Positions 1 to 9,799 of a DNA stretch of 64,000 bases are shown one piece after another. The translations under genes and the position numbers were made by a program. Source of the stretch: Rhodoferax ferrireducens. GTDB lineage: Bacteria; Pseudomonadota; Gammaproteobacteria; Burkholderiales; Burkholderiaceae_C. The notes beneath the pieces were generated by a model. The model had not been told where the DNA came from. It made no database searches and saw nothing but the letters and a program-made list of their open reading frames with translations. Location: the NCBI GenBank assembly GCA_002083775.1, contig MTEI01000002.1, positions 62,001 through 126,000 of the forward strand, read 5' to 3'. Numbering within the stretch: the first letter of the stretch is position 1; every line of letters begins with the position of its first letter.

Positions 1-455
1 TGGGCCACGAAACCGGCGATTTGCTGCTGGTGGAGGCAGCGCAGCGTATTGCTGCCAGCGTGCGCGTGTCTGACACGGTGGCGCGCCTGGCAGGCGACGA
101 GTTCACTGTGATCCTGACTGAATTGGACGACCCGACCCGGGTGGAGACCATTGCGCGCAACATCATTGGCGCGCTTTCCCGTTCCTACAACTTTGATCGC
201 CGCCCGGCGCGCGTCACGGTCAGCATCGGCATCACCTTTTACCCGGAGGACGGCATGACTGTCGACACGCTCATGGCCTGTGCCGATCAGGCTATGTATG
301 AAGCCAAGCACGCAGGGCGCAACCGCTTCAGCTTCTACACCCCCGGCGATCCGGCAGCGCACCCGCGGGCAGGCGGTCTGTTTTTCAAATCCACGGCCGC
401 CAGTGGGATCGAGTCCCTGTCTGTTAGCGCTGATGCACTCACCATTCCCGATTGA
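1..455 (+). CDS. Diguanylate cyclase (GGDEF), C-terminal fragment
   Basis: The gene enters from the left edge, in frame from base 3, so only about its last 150 codons are visible. They hold the second half of a GGDEF domain, which makes cyclic di-GMP from two GTP. GHETGD at the edge belongs to the substrate-binding loop. AGDEF (visible residues 30-34) is the active-site signature with Ala in place of the first Gly, a variant usually still active. RVSD five residues before it fits the RxxD product-inhibition site. ADQAMYEAKHAGRNR is the usual end of the domain. About 45 unconserved residues follow. Any sensor or transmembrane part lies outside the window, so its input is unknown. Confidence 0.93.
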   Translation, partial: GHETGDLLLVEAAQRIAASVRVSDTVARLAGDEFTVILTELDDPTRVETIARNIIGALSRSYNFDRRPARVTVSIGITFYPEDGMTVDTLMACADQAMYEAKHAGRNRFSFYTPGDPAAHPRAGGLFFKSTAASGIESLSVSADALTIPD

Positions 456-571
456 TCCTTGGTCAAAAGCTGGCCCGCCGACCGCCGCAGCCGCACGGAT
501 TGACGTCAGCGTATTTGCCATTAAGATGGCGCGCTCGCTCCCAACTCAACCTCTACCAGACCAGGACCACC

Positions 572-1042
572 ATGAAAGTTGCTGACATTCTGCGCATCAA
601 GGGCAGCACGTTGTACACGGTGACACCCGCCGAGCCCCTCATGAAAGCCCTGGCGCTGATGGCTGACCGCGACATCGGCTCGTTGGTGGTCATGGAGCAT
701 GGCGACCTGGTGGGCATGCTCACCGTGCGCGAGCTGACTAACATTCTGGTCAAGACCGGCGGCAACATCGGCACCACCATTGTGCGCACCGCCATGGACG
801 ACGCGCCGCTGACCTGCACCACCCAGACCGACATGGACGAAGTGCGCCGCATGATGCTGGACCGCCACGCCCGCTACATGCCGGTGATGGACAAGAAGAT
901 GCTCATGGGCGTGATCAGCTTCCACGATGTGGCCCGCGCCGTGGTCGACAGCCAGAACTTCGAGAACAAGATGCTCAAGGCCTACATCCACGACTGGCCC
1001 GAAGGCGAGGGCGAGAATCCGGACGACGCGCCCAAGCTCTGA
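572..1042 (+). CDS. Tandem CBS-domain protein
   Basis: A 156-residue soluble protein made almost entirely of two CBS motifs, roughly residues 8-60 and 75-130. Typical features are GSLVVMEHGDLVGMLTVREL in the first and ARYMPVMDKKMLMGVISFHD in the second. CBS pairs bind adenine nucleotides such as AMP, ATP or NAD and act as energy-sensing modules, but no effector domain is attached here and the partner is unknown. The reading frame is open back to base 452, but the ATG at 572 gives the natural CBS start (MKVADILRIKG), so the shorter form was chosen. It sits alone between the GGDEF gene and aroC, about 70 bases before the latter. Confidence 0.88.
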   Translation: MKVADILRIKGSTLYTVTPAEPLMKALALMADRDIGSLVVMEHGDLVGMLTVRELTNILVKTGGNIGTTIVRTAMDDAPLTCTTQTDMDEVRRMMLDRHARYMPVMDKKMLMGVISFHDVARAVVDSQNFENKMLKAYIHDWPEGEGENPDDAPKL

Positions 1043-1112
1043 ACCGCCCGTATCTCAACCGACCGGGCAAGCTGCCAACGCGCCCTGCGGCGCTCTGGGA
1101 TAATCCAGCGCC

Positions 1113-2207
1113 ATGAGCGGTAATACATTTGGACAACTTTTCGCAGTCACCAATTTTGGTGAATCCCACGGCCCGGCCATTGGCTGCGTGATCGACGGCT
1201 GCCCGCCGGGCATGGCGCTGTGCGAGGCCGACATCCAGGGCGATCTGGACCGGCGTCGCCCCGGCACCAGCAAGTTCGTCACCCAGCGCAACGAGCCTGA
1301 CACGGTTGAAATTCTGTCCGGCGTGTTTGAGGGCAAAACCACCGGCACGCCCATCTGCCTGCTGATCAAAAACGCCGACCAGCGCAGCAAGGACTACGGC
1401 AACATTGTTAAGACCTTCCGCCCCGGCCACGCTGATTACGCCTATTTTCAGAAATACGGCATCCGCGACCCGCGGGGTGGGGGCCGCAGCAGCGCCCGCC
1501 TGACCGCGCCCATGGTGGCCGCCGGTGCGGTGGCCAAAAAGTGGCTGGCTGAGAAATATGGCACCACCTTCCGTGGTTGTATGACGCAGGTAGGCGAGTT
1601 GCCAGTGGCCTTCGAGTCCTGGGAATATGTGCCGCAAAACCCGTTTTTTGCACCGGTGGCGGATGTCTCACCGCTGGAAGCCTATATGGAAGCGCTGCGC
1701 AAAGACGGTGATTCGTGCGGCGCGCGGCTGCACGTGAGCGCGTCCAACGTGCCGGTGGGCCTGGGTGAGCCGCTGTTTGACAAGATGGACGCCGATATTG
1801 CCTACGCCATGATGGGCATCAACGCTGTCAAAGGCGTGGAAATTGGCGCTGGCTTTGCCTGCGTGGCACAGCGCGGCAGCCAACATGGCGATTCGCTCTC
1901 ACCCGTCGGGTTCAAAGGCAACAACGCCGGTGGCACGCTGGGCGGCATCACCTCGGGCCAGGACCTGGAAGTGTCGGTGGCGATCAAACCCACCAGCTCG
2001 ATCCTGACGCCGCGCGAGTCCATCGACATGACCGGGCAAAGCACCGAAGTGGTCACCAAAGGCCGCCACGACCCGTGTGTGGGCATTCGCGCCACGCCGA
2101 TCCTGGAAGCCATGCTGGCCCTGGTGGTGATGGACCACGCGCTACGGCATCGCGCCCAGTGTGGTGATGTGGTGCACACGCTGACGCCCATCAAGGCTGC
2201 CGCATGA
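1113..2207 (+). CDS. aroC: Chorismate synthase
   Basis: Chorismate synthase of 364 residues, the normal length. It converts 5-enolpyruvylshikimate-3-phosphate to chorismate, the last common step to the aromatic amino acids, folate and quinones, and needs reduced FMN. The family signature [18 protein letters not shown] is near residues 17-34, [13 protein letters not shown] residues follow, and the FMN-binding stretch with [14 protein letters not shown] is near residue 120. The C-terminal block [17 protein letters not shown] is also intact. Its stop overlaps the start of trhP by 4 bases (ATGA), so the two genes are probably co-transcribed and translationally coupled, although their functions are unrelated. 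Confidence 0.98.
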   Translation: MSGNTFGQLFAVTNFGESHGPAIGCVIDGCPPGMALCEADIQGDLDRRRPGTSKFVTQRNEPDTVEILSGVFEGKTTGTPICLLIKNADQRSKDYGNIVKTFRPGHADYAYFQKYGIRDPRGGGRSSARLTAPMVAAGAVAKKWLAEKYGTTFRGCMTQVGELPVAFESWEYVPQNPFFAPVADVSPLEAYMEALRKDGDSCGARLHVSASNVPVGLGEPLFDKMDADIAYAMMGINAVKGVEIGAGFACVAQRGSQHGDSLSPVGFKGNNAGGTLGGITSGQDLEVSVAIKPTSSILTPRESIDMTGQSTEVVTKGRHDPCVGIRATPILEAMLALVVMDHALRHRAQCGDVVHTLTPIKAAA

Positions 2208-3574
2208 AAACCCCCGAACTCCTGGCCCCGGCCGGCTCGCTGACCATGCTGGAAACCGCGCTGGCCTTTGGCGCCACCGCCATTTACGCTGGCCAGCCGC
2301 GCTACAGCTTGCGGGTGAGAAACAACGACTTTGGCGACATTGAGGTCTTGAAGCAAGGCATCGATACCGTGCACGCCCGGGGTGCCCGGTTCTTTCTGGT
2401 CAGCAACATCTTCCCGCACGGCAACAAGATCCGCCATTACATCGACAACATGGCACCGGTGATTGCGCTCAAACCTGACGCGATGATCATGTCCGACCCC
2501 GGTCTGATCATGATGGTGCGTGAAACCTGGCCAGAGATGGAAATCCACCTCTCGGTGCAGTCCAACACCGTCAACTCGGCGGCGGTCAAGTTCTGGCAAA
2601 AGGTCGGGCTCAAACGCATCATCCTGTCGCGCGAGTTGTCGCTGGACCAGGTCGAAGAAATCCGCCAGGACTGCCCGGACATGGAGCTGGAAGTGTTTGT
2701 GCACGGCGCGTTATGCATCGCCTACTCGGGCCGCTGCCTGCTATCGGGTTACTTCAACCACCGCGATGCGAACCAGGGCAGCTGCACCAACTCCTGCCGC
2801 TGGGACTACAAAACGCAAAAAGGCGTGGTCGATGCCTCGGGCGACGTGCTCACCCAGCAAGCCGCGCAGGAGCGCGAGCAGGGCGCCATTGAGCGTTCAC
2901 CGGCCGCAGATGAGGTCTACATGATCGAAGAAAGCCAGCGCGAAGGCAGCTACATGCCCATCGAAGAAGACGAACACGGCACCTATGTGATGAACAGCAA
3001 GGACCTGCGCGCCATCGAACACGTCAAACGCCTGGTCGAAATTGGTGTCGATTCGCTAAAGATAGAAGGCCGCACCAAGAGCCCGTATTACGTGGCGCGC
3101 ACCGTGCAAACCTACCGCCGCGCCATTGACGACGCGGTGGCGGGCCGTGAGCTGGACCCGGCGCTGCTGGGTCAGCTGGAAGGTCTGGCGAACCGCGGCT
3201 ACACCAGCGGCTTTTTCCAGCGCCACACGCCCGAAGCCACGCAGAATTATTTACGTGGTTATTCCGAGTCCGGCCGCAGCCTGTATGTGGGTGATGCGCT
3301 GGAATTTGATGCGGCGCGCGGCCTGATGAAGGTGAATGTGCGCAACCGCTTTGCTGTCGGTGACTGGCTGGAGATCATCCACCCGGCTGGCAACAGCGAT
3401 GTGCTGCTCAGCGTGATGGAAAACGTCGATGCCCAACCGATGACCGTGGCCCCTGGCAGCGGCCACACCGTCTGGCTGCCGCTGCCCGAGAGCGCGGTGG
3501 GTGCGTTTGTGGCGCGGTATGTGAATCCGCCCGAGACTTCTGCCGCACAGTCTGATGGTATTTTAGCCCTCTAG
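2204..3574 (+). CDS. trhP: TrhP/YegQ-type U32 family tRNA hydroxylation protein
   Basis: A 456-residue member of the peptidase U32 family, matching the length of E. coli TrhP (YegQ), which takes part in prephenate-dependent formation of 5-hydroxyuridine at position 34 of some tRNAs. The U32 signature is clear: [19 protein letters not shown] (near residue 168), followed by [11 protein letters not shown], giving the cysteines expected to hold an iron-sulfur cluster. [16 protein letters not shown] is another conserved block. It overlaps aroC by 4 bases. Having aroC next door is suggestive, because prephenate derives from chorismate. The stop codon (3572-3574) and the last residues lie within a family A dispersed repeat, so the natural C-terminus may have been altered. 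Confidence 0.9.
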   Translation: MKTPELLAPAGSLTMLETALAFGATAIYAGQPRYSLRVRNNDFGDIEVLKQGIDTVHARGARFFLVSNIFPHGNKIRHYIDNMAPVIALKPDAMIMSDPGLIMMVRETWPEMEIHLSVQSNTVNSAAVKFWQKVGLKRIILSRELSLDQVEEIRQDCPDMELEVFVHGALCIAYSGRCLLSGYFNHRDANQGSCTNSCRWDYKTQKGVVDASGDVLTQQAAQEREQGAIERSPAADEVYMIEESQREGSYMPIEEDEHGTYVMNSKDLRAIEHVKRLVEIGVDSLKIEGRTKSPYYVARTVQTYRRAIDDAVAGRELDPALLGQLEGLANRGYTSGFFQRHTPEATQNYLRGYSESGRSLYVGDALEFDAARGLMKVNVRNRFAVGDWLEIIHPAGNSDVLLSVMENVDAQPMTVAPGSGHTVWLPLPESAVGAFVARYVNPPETSAAQSDGILAL

Positions 3575-3604
3575 CCCTTATAGAACAAGGGCGGGTAGCT
3601 ATGA
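3561..3604 (+). repeat. Family A dispersed palindromic repeat (trhP/arfB junction)
   Basis: This copy reads CTAGCCCTTATAGAACAAGG then GCGGGTAGCTATG. It matches the copies near 34051 and 46739 in its left part (TAGCCCTTAT), its right arm (AAGGGC) and the trailing GTAGCTAT. The trhP stop TAG at 3572 is inside it. Its right arm gives a purine-rich AAGGGCGGG about 9 bases before the arfB ATG at 3601, which itself overlaps the GTAGCTAT tail. The element therefore appears to provide both the stop of one gene and the translation start of the next. Confidence 0.75.
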
Positions 3605-4011
3605 CTATGGATGCATTGTTGATCCCGCCCGACGAGGTCGAGCTGACCGCCATCCGCGCCCAGGGCGCGGGCGGGCAAAACGTCAACAAGGTCTCCAGTG
3701 CCATTCATCTGCGTTTTGACATTGCCGCCAGCAGCCTGCCTGAGGATGTGAAAGCCCGCCTGCTGGCCTTGCGTGACCACCGCATCACCCAAGACGGCGT
3801 GCTGGTCATCAAGGCGCAGCAGCACCGCACGCAAGAGTCCAACAAGTTTGACGCGTTGCAACGCTTGCAGGCACTGGTGGCCTCGGTGGCGCGCGCGCCC
3901 ACGTTGCGCAAAGCCACCCGGCCCACCTATGCGTCACGCCAACGCCGCCTGACCGACAAACGCCTGCACAGCCAGGTCAAGGCGCAGCGCCGGGGTGGGC
4001 CCGATGGCTAA
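3601..4011 (+). CDS. arfB: Peptidyl-tRNA hydrolase ArfB (YaeJ), ribosome rescue
   Basis: A 136-residue class-I release-factor-like protein. ArfB rescues ribosomes stalled on non-stop mRNA by hydrolysing peptidyl-tRNA in the large subunit. The catalytic GGQ lies in GAGGQNVNKVSSAIHLRFDI (residues about 22-41). The C-terminal tail RQRRLTDKRLHSQVKAQRRGG is strongly basic, as required for insertion into the empty mRNA channel. There is no codon-recognition domain, which separates it from RF1 and RF2. The start at 3601 follows a purine-rich stretch in a family A repeat; the ATG at 3607 is an alternative. The stop overlaps the next gene's ATG at 4004 by 8 bases. Confidence 0.94.
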   Translation: MTMDALLIPPDEVELTAIRAQGAGGQNVNKVSSAIHLRFDIAASSLPEDVKARLLALRDHRITQDGVLVIKAQQHRTQESNKFDALQRLQALVASVARAPTLRKATRPTYASRQRRLTDKRLHSQVKAQRRGGPDG

Positions 4012-5404
4012 GTGGGTGCGCAGCTGGCTTGCCGTGGCGGGCCTCATCTGGGTGGCCTTGGGCTGGGCGCAATTGCCGCCGCAAGCCAGCGCCTCTACGC
4101 CGCAGGTTCACGTCCCCGGCGAAGTCACCTTTTGTGTCGACCCCGACTGGCCGCCGTTCGAGCAGATCGACGCGCAGGGCCAGCATGTCGGCATTGCGGC
4201 TGATTTGCTGAAGCTGGTCGCCCATCGCAGCGGCATGAACCTGCAGCTGGTGCCCACCCAAAACTGGGACGACAGCATCGCTGCCTCGCAGGCCGGGCGC
4301 TGCCAGGTGCTGAGTTTCTTGAACCAGAGCCCCAAGCGCGATGCCTGGCTGGTGTTCACCGACCCGGTGCTGGTGGATGAAAACGTGGTGATTACCCGCG
4401 AGGAGCACCCGTTTGTGCCGGATCTGGCCGGCTTGTCCAACGAGATCCTGGTGCTGCCCAAAGGCACGTCGGTGGAAGAACGTCTGCGCCGCGACTTCCC
4501 CAACCTGAAGATCGTGCTGGTGGACAGCGAGGCCCAGGCCTTCAAAATGGTCTCCGAACGCCAGGCGGACCTGACCATGCGTTCGCTGATCGTGGCGGCC
4601 GACACCATCAAACGCCAGGGCTGGTTCAACCTGAAGATTGCCGGGCAGGTGCCCGGCTACGGCAACCGGCTGCGTATTGGCGTCCTCAAATCGCAGGCGG
4701 CCCTGCGCGACCGCCTGAACCAGGGCGTGGCCAGCATCAGTGCCATTGAGCGGCAAAAAATCATCGACCAGCACGTGGCCATCCAGATGGTGACCGCGGT
4801 GGACTACACCCTGATTGGCTGGCTGGCGGCGATGCTGGCGGCGGTGCTATTGACCAGCGTGTACTGGATCAGCCGCTTGCGGCGCGTCAATGCACAGCTC
4901 AAGGTGCTGTCAACGCACGACGCGCTAACCGGCTTGCGCAACCGTTCCGGGTTTGACGCGCTGTATGAGAACGAACTGGAGCGCTCGCGTCGGCAGCAGC
5001 AGGCGCTGTCCGTGGTGCTGCTGGACATCGACTTTTTCAAACGCATCAATGATGGGCACGGTCACCCGGTGGGCGACCGCGTGCTGCAAGAGGTGGCCTA
5101 TTTGCTCAAACAGGGCGCGCGCACCATCGACCATGTCATTCGCTGGGGTGGCGAAGAGTTTTTACTGCTGTGCCCCAGTACCTCAACCGAGCAGGCCCAA
5201 GCCTTGGCTGAGCGGATGTTGCAGGCCACGCGGCAACATGACTTTGGACTGGGCCAACCGGTCACCCTGAGCGCTGGCGTTGCTACGCTGGAGCTTCATG
5301 ATGCGCCGGGTCAGATGTTTGAGGCGGTGGATGCTGCGCTCTATCAGGCCAAAACCCAGGGGCGCAACCGTGTGGTGCTGGCCCAAGTTGCAAAGGACGC
5401 CTGA
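4004..5404 (+). CDS. Periplasmic solute-binding domain plus GGDEF diguanylate cyclase
   Basis: A membrane-bound c-di-GMP synthase with an extracellular-type sensor. Order: signal anchor (residues about 3-22), bacterial solute-binding family 3 domain (about 35-250, opening VTFCVDPDWPPFEQID), a transmembrane helix (about 268-290, rich in Leu/Ala), and a GGDEF domain. The active site reads GGEEF at 382-386, with RTID five residues before it, fitting the RxxD inhibitory site, so it should be active and feedback-inhibited. The binding domain resembles amino-acid receptors, so a small periplasmic solute is the likely input (inferred). The ATG at 4004 was preferred to the GTG at 3995. It overlaps arfB by 8 bases, and its stop shares one base with the next ATG. 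Confidence 0.92.
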   Translation: MAKWVRSWLAVAGLIWVALGWAQLPPQASASTPQVHVPGEVTFCVDPDWPPFEQIDAQGQHVGIAADLLKLVAHRSGMNLQLVPTQNWDDSIAASQAGRCQVLSFLNQSPKRDAWLVFTDPVLVDENVVITREEHPFVPDLAGLSNEILVLPKGTSVEERLRRDFPNLKIVLVDSEAQAFKMVSERQADLTMRSLIVAADTIKRQGWFNLKIAGQVPGYGNRLRIGVLKSQAALRDRLNQGVASISAIERQKIIDQHVAIQMVTAVDYTLIGWLAAMLAAVLLTSVYWISRLRRVNAQLKVLSTHDALTGLRNRSGFDALYENELERSRRQQQALSVVLLDIDFFKRINDGHGHPVGDRVLQEVAYLLKQGARTIDHVIRWGGEEFLLLCPSTSTEQAQALAERMLQATRQHDFGLGQPVTLSAGVATLELHDAPGQMFEAVDAALYQAKTQGRNRVVLAQVAKDA

Positions 5405-6357
5405 TGGCGATGATTCAATGGTTTCCGGGGCATATGCACCTCACGCAAAAGGCCATCACCGAGCGTGTCAAAGCCATCGACGTGGTGATTGAGCTGCTGG
5501 ATGCGCGCCTGCCGGGTTCCAGCGCCAACCCGATGCTGGCCACGCTCACCCAAGGCAAACCGGCGCTCAAGGTACTGAACAAGCAGGACCTGGCCGACCC
5601 GGCGTGCACCGCGCTGTGGCTGGCGTTTTACAACGCGCAGCCTGGCACCCGCGCCATCGCGCTGGATGCCAGCGTGGCTGCGCCCGCCAAGGCGTTGATT
5701 GCCGCCTGCCACGCGCTGGCGCCGAACCGTGGCGGCCTGGTCAAGCCGATGCGGGTGCTGATCTGCGGCATTCCCAACGTGGGCAAATCTACGCTGATCA
5801 ACACACTGGCGGGCAAACGCGCTGCCAAAACCGGCGACGAGGCGGGGGTGACCAAGCTGGAGCAGCGCATTGCCATCGCCCCGGACTTCTACTTGTATGA
5901 CACACCTGGCATGTTGTGGCCGCGCATCATCGTGGCCAAAAGCGGCTACAACCTGGCCGCCAGCGGTGCGGTCGGGCGCAACGCGTTTGACGAGCAGGAG
6001 GTGGCGCTGGAGCTGCTGGACACACTGAAAACCCATTACCCCGCCTTGCTGGAGGCGCGGTTCAAGTTGACTGGCGTGGCGCAGATGACCGATGAGCAGG
6101 TGCTCGAGGCCATTGGCCAGGCGCGGGGTGCGTTGCAAAGCGGCAAGTCAGTCAACTGGCAAAAGGCGGCCGAAATCGCTATCTACGACTTTCGCTCTGC
6201 TGTCATGGGCCGCATCAGCTTGGAAACCCCGGAAGAATTCGCCCGCTGGCTGGCTGCCGGGCAGACGCTGGACGCGCAGCGGCAACTGAAAAAAGACGCC
6301 ATTGAGCTGGACCGCAAAATCCGCTTCAAACAGGTGCCTCGGCCAGGCTCGCGTTGA
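5404..6357 (+). CDS. ylqF: YlqF/RbgA-type ribosome biogenesis GTPase
   Basis: A 317-residue GTPase with the circularly permuted motif order typical of YlqF/RbgA: NKQD (G4, about residue 59) comes before GIPNVGKS (G1, about 119) and DTPGM (G3, about 165). RbgA acts in late 50S subunit assembly; for proteobacterial members this role is inferred from the family. IQWFPGHMHLTQKAI at the N-terminus is the characteristic opening. The start ATG shares its A with the stop of the upstream cyclase gene (TGATG), so the run from aroC to this gene looks like one transcriptional unit. Confidence 0.93.
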   Translation: MAMIQWFPGHMHLTQKAITERVKAIDVVIELLDARLPGSSANPMLATLTQGKPALKVLNKQDLADPACTALWLAFYNAQPGTRAIALDASVAAPAKALIAACHALAPNRGGLVKPMRVLICGIPNVGKSTLINTLAGKRAAKTGDEAGVTKLEQRIAIAPDFYLYDTPGMLWPRIIVAKSGYNLAASGAVGRNAFDEQEVALELLDTLKTHYPALLEARFKLTGVAQMTDEQVLEAIGQARGALQSGKSVNWQKAAEIAIYDFRSAVMGRISLETPEEFARWLAAGQTLDAQRQLKKDAIELDRKIRFKQVPRPGSR

Positions 6358-6502
6358 CCACGGCATCAGCACTGTTGTTTTTCGATAACCGGGCGTGCTG
6401 CTGACGGCCTTTCTACGGTGCAGACGGCATCGGCGGTGGCAAAACAGCGCAGGGGCGATGTCATACTTTGCGCTCTTTATTTGACAAATAGGGAGTCACG
6501 GC

Positions 6503-9500
6503 ATGAATTTGAGACATTTTGTCCTGGGCCTGATTTGGGCCTGTACCGCTTTGCAAGCCGCAGCCGACTTGCCAGCACCCGATCCCGAGCGCCCGCTGTG
6601 GCTGCGCACGCCATCGATCTCGCCCGACGGCAGCCGCATCGCCTTCACCCATGGCGGGCAGATCTGGGTGGTGCCCGCTGCAGGCGGCGAGGCGCGCTCG
6701 CTCACTTCCGAGCAGTTCTACAGTCACCAGCCGGTCTGGTCGCCCGACGGGCATCGCATCGCATTTGCTTCCAAACGCCACGGTAACGACGACGTGTTTG
6801 TCATGCCTGTGGCCGGCGGTCCGGTGACGCGCCTGACCCACCACTCTGCCACCGACTTGCCGCAGGCCTTCACACCCGACGGCCAGGAGGTGCTGTTCGC
6901 GTCAAACCGCCTGGGCGATGCCAAGGCCAGCGCGCTGGATGGTGCCAAGGATTTGGGGGGCAGCTTCGAACAGCTCTACAGTGTGCCGGTACAAGGCGGT
7001 CGCCCGGTGCTGGTGCTGCCGTTCCCGGCGCTGGAGGTGGCGCCCGCCGCCGACGGCCAGCGCCTGCTCTACACCGACCGGCGCTCCTCTGAGAACGAGT
7101 GGCGCAAGCACCACGTGTCGGAGGCGGCGCGCGATATCTGGCTGTTTGATCGCCAGGCCGGTACGCACCGTCGCCTGACCGACTTCCGCGGTGAAGACCG
7201 CAACGCCATCTGGACGCCGCAGCAGGACGCGGTGCTGTGGCTCAGCGAGCGCAGCGGCAGCTTCAACGTCTGGCGACAGGCGCTGGCGGGCGGCGGCGCG
7301 CAGCAGATCACTTTCCACAAAGACCACCCGGTGCGCTTCCTCAGCAGCGCGCGCGACGGGTCGCTGGTGTATGGTTTTGACGGCGAAATCTGGCGTCTGA
7401 CGGCAGGGGCCATGGAGGCGCAGCGCGTGCCGGTGCAGATCCGCCAGGGCAATCTGATGGCCGGCCCCAGCAACGTGAACCTGGCTGGCCAGGCCACTGA
7501 ACTGGCCGTTTCGCCCACCGCGCCCGAATATGCGCTGATCGCGCGCGGCGAGGTGTTTGTGGTCTCGGCGCTCAGCGGTGTCACGCGGCGCATCACCGAC
7601 ACACCGGCCGAAGAACGCCACCTGAGCTATGCGCCCGACGGACGCAGCCTGATGTATGCCAGCGAACGCAACGGCCGCTGGGAGGTGATGGAAGCCCGCT
7701 TGCGCCGCGCTGAAGACCCAGGTTTTGCGGGCGCAGCGCCGTTCATTGAAAGCTTGCTGATCAGCGGCGAGGGCGACGCCTTCCAGCCCATGTTCAGCCC
7801 CGACGGCAGCCGAATCGCCTACTGGCAGGACCGCACCACGCTGCGCGTGTTCGACCGGCAGACCCGCCGGTCGGTGCAGGTGTTGGGCAAGGAGTCGGTT
7901 TACTCCTACACCGACGACGACCTGAACTTTGCCTGGGCACCCGACGGGCGCTGGCTGGTCTCGCGCACCGGCTTTGAAACCACGGCCGAGGTCGAGCTGA
8001 TCGACGCCACCGGGCAGGCACCGCGCCGCAACATCAGCCGCAGCGGTTTCACCGACTCGCATCCTATAGTCAGCGCCGATGGCAGCGCCGTGCTTTGGCT
8101 GAGCGACCGCGTCGCCCTGCATTCCGCCGACAGCAATGCCGCCGCGATGGACGTGTACGCCGGCTTTCTCACGCCCGAGGCCTTCGACACTTTCCGCGCC
8201 ACGCCCGAAGAGCGGCAGCGCCTGGACCAGCTGCGCCAGCGCCAGGCGGCGGCCAAACCCGACGCGGCCGCCGCCAGCACTGCTCAGAAGGCGCCCGCCA
8301 AGGCATCACCGGCCGCCCTGCCCACGGCCGATGGCATTGAGCGGCGCACCGTGCGCCTGACGCCGCTGTCCCTGCAGCCGGGGTTCTTCCGCCTCACACC
8401 CGACCAGCGCACCCTGGTGGTGGTGGCCAACGACCCCACCGGTCAGGTGGTGGGTTATGCCATCGACACCGCCTCGCACAGCCCGCGCGTACTGTTCACC
8501 CGCCCGCCCGGCAGCACGGTGGACATCGAGACCGACGACAAGGTGACCACGCTGGTGGTGCTCGGCCCGCAGGGCATCGAGCGATACGACATTGCCAGCG
8601 GCAAGTCCCAGGGCGTCGTGCCGTTCCGCGCCGAGATGGTGCGCGATGCGCAGGCCGAAATCGCCGCCATCTTCGACCACGCCTGGCGCCTGACGCAGGT
8701 GAAGTTCTACGACCCGAAGTTGCACGGTGTGGATTGGGCGGCCGTGGGTCAGGCGCACCGCAAGTTCCTGCCCTACGTGCGGCACTGGGAAGAACTGGCC
8801 GAGGTGCTCAGCGAAATGGTGGGCGAGCTGAACGCCTCGCACCAGGGTGGTTACTTCATCGCAGCAACGCCGTCTGATGACGCCACGGCGTCGCTGGGCG
8901 TGTACTTCGACGACACCTGGCGCGGTGAAGGTCAGAAAGTGGTTGAGGTGTTGCCGGGTGGACCGGCGGACCGCCCGGGTAGCGCGCTCAGGTCTGGCAC
9001 CACGTTGCTGGCGGTGGATGGGAATCCGATCACCGCGCAGACCGATGTACACCGCTGGCTCAACCGCAAGGCTGGCCAGCCAGTGCTGCTGAGTCTGCGC
9101 CCGGCTCAGGGCGGCAACCCAGTCGAGCAGACTGTCATTCCGGTCGGTCAGGGCCAGGAGATTGCGCTGGCCTACCGCCGCTGGGTCGACCAGCGCCGCG
9201 AACAGGTGACGCGCCTCTCTGGCGGGAGGCTGGGCTACATTCATGTGCCGGCGATGGACCTGAACGGCTATTTGCAGGCCTACAGCGATCTGTTTGGCCA
9301 GCACCGGCTGACTGAAGCCGTGGTGGTGGATGTGCGCTACAACGGTGGCGGCAACCTGCACGACCAGCTGGCCGCTTTGCTCACCGGCCAGCACCTGGCC
9401 GCCCTGGTCTCGCGCGACGGTGTCCGCTTTATCGACATCCCCACCACGCGCTGGAGCAAGCCCAGCATCCTGATCGCCAACGCCGCAAGTTATTCCGACG

Positions 9501-9799
9501 GCTCGGCATTTCCTGCGCTCTACCAGCGCCAGAAGATCGGCAAACTGGTGGGGCAGCGTGTGCCCGGCACCGCCACCGCCGTGTTATGGGAACACCAGCT
9601 CGACCAGCGCGTGGTCTATGGTGTGCCGCAACTGGGCTTCATGGGTGAAGACGGCAAGTGGTTTGAGAACCAGGAAATCGTGCCCGAGGTGATCGTCGAC
9701 GCCGACCCGGTGGCCGTGACAGCCGGGCGTGACCCACAACTTGAGCGCGCGGTGCAAGAACTGTTGCTGCAAATCGGTCCGGCCAAGGCGGCTCGCTGA
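6503..9799 (+). CDS. Tricorn-like S41 family protease with beta-propeller and PDZ domain
   Basis: A 1098-residue exported protease-like protein. It begins with a signal peptide (residues 1-21, ending LQAAA). A long region of TolB/WD-like beta-propeller repeats follows, with recurring SPDGSRIAF, SPDGHRIAF, TPDGQEVLF and APDGRSLMY up to about residue 500. Then come a low-complexity Ala/Lys linker (about 590-610), a second propeller-like part, a PDZ domain (about 800-890) and the S41 core. The presumed nucleophile is Ser998 in ASYSDGSAFP, the tricorn-type serine site. Archaeal tricorn trims peptides from the proteasome; in bacteria the role is unknown. A ribosome site (GGGAGTC) precedes the ATG. 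The stop overlaps the next ORF's ATG (TGATG). Confidence 0.9.
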   Translation: MNLRHFVLGLIWACTALQAAADLPAPDPERPLWLRTPSISPDGSRIAFTHGGQIWVVPAAGGEARSLTSEQFYSHQPVWSPDGHRIAFASKRHGNDDVFVMPVAGGPVTRLTHHSATDLPQAFTPDGQEVLFASNRLGDAKASALDGAKDLGGSFEQLYSVPVQGGRPVLVLPFPALEVAPAADGQRLLYTDRRSSENEWRKHHVSEAARDIWLFDRQAGTHRRLTDFRGEDRNAIWTPQQDAVLWLSERSGSFNVWRQALAGGGAQQITFHKDHPVRFLSSARDGSLVYGFDGEIWRLTAGAMEAQRVPVQIRQGNLMAGPSNVNLAGQATELAVSPTAPEYALIARGEVFVVSALSGVTRRITDTPAEERHLSYAPDGRSLMYASERNGRWEVMEARLRRAEDPGFAGAAPFIESLLISGEGDAFQPMFSPDGSRIAYWQDRTTLRVFDRQTRRSVQVLGKESVYSYTDDDLNFAWAPDGRWLVSRTGFETTAEVELIDATGQAPRRNISRSGFTDSHPIVSADGSAVLWLSDRVALHSADSNAAAMDVYAGFLTPEAFDTFRATPEERQRLDQLRQRQAAAKPDAAAASTAQKAPAKASPAALPTADGIERRTVRLTPLSLQPGFFRLTPDQRTLVVVANDPTGQVVGYAIDTASHSPRVLFTRPPGSTVDIETDDKVTTLVVLGPQGIERYDIASGKSQGVVPFRAEMVRDAQAEIAAIFDHAWRLTQVKFYDPKLHGVDWAAVGQAHRKFLPYVRHWEELAEVLSEMVGELNASHQGGYFIAATPSDDATASLGVYFDDTWRGEGQKVVEVLPGGPADRPGSALRSGTTLLAVDGNPITAQTDVHRWLNRKAGQPVLLSLRPAQGGNPVEQTVIPVGQGQEIALAYRRWVDQRREQVTRLSGGRLGYIHVPAMDLNGYLQAYSDLFGQHRLTEAVVVDVRYNGGGNLHDQLAALLTGQHLAALVSRDGVRFIDIPTTRWSKPSILIANAASYSDGSAFPALYQRQKIGKLVGQRVPGTATAVLWEHQLDQRVVYGVPQLGFMGEDGKWFENQEIVPEVIVDADPVAVTAGRDPQLERAVQELLLQIGPAKAAR

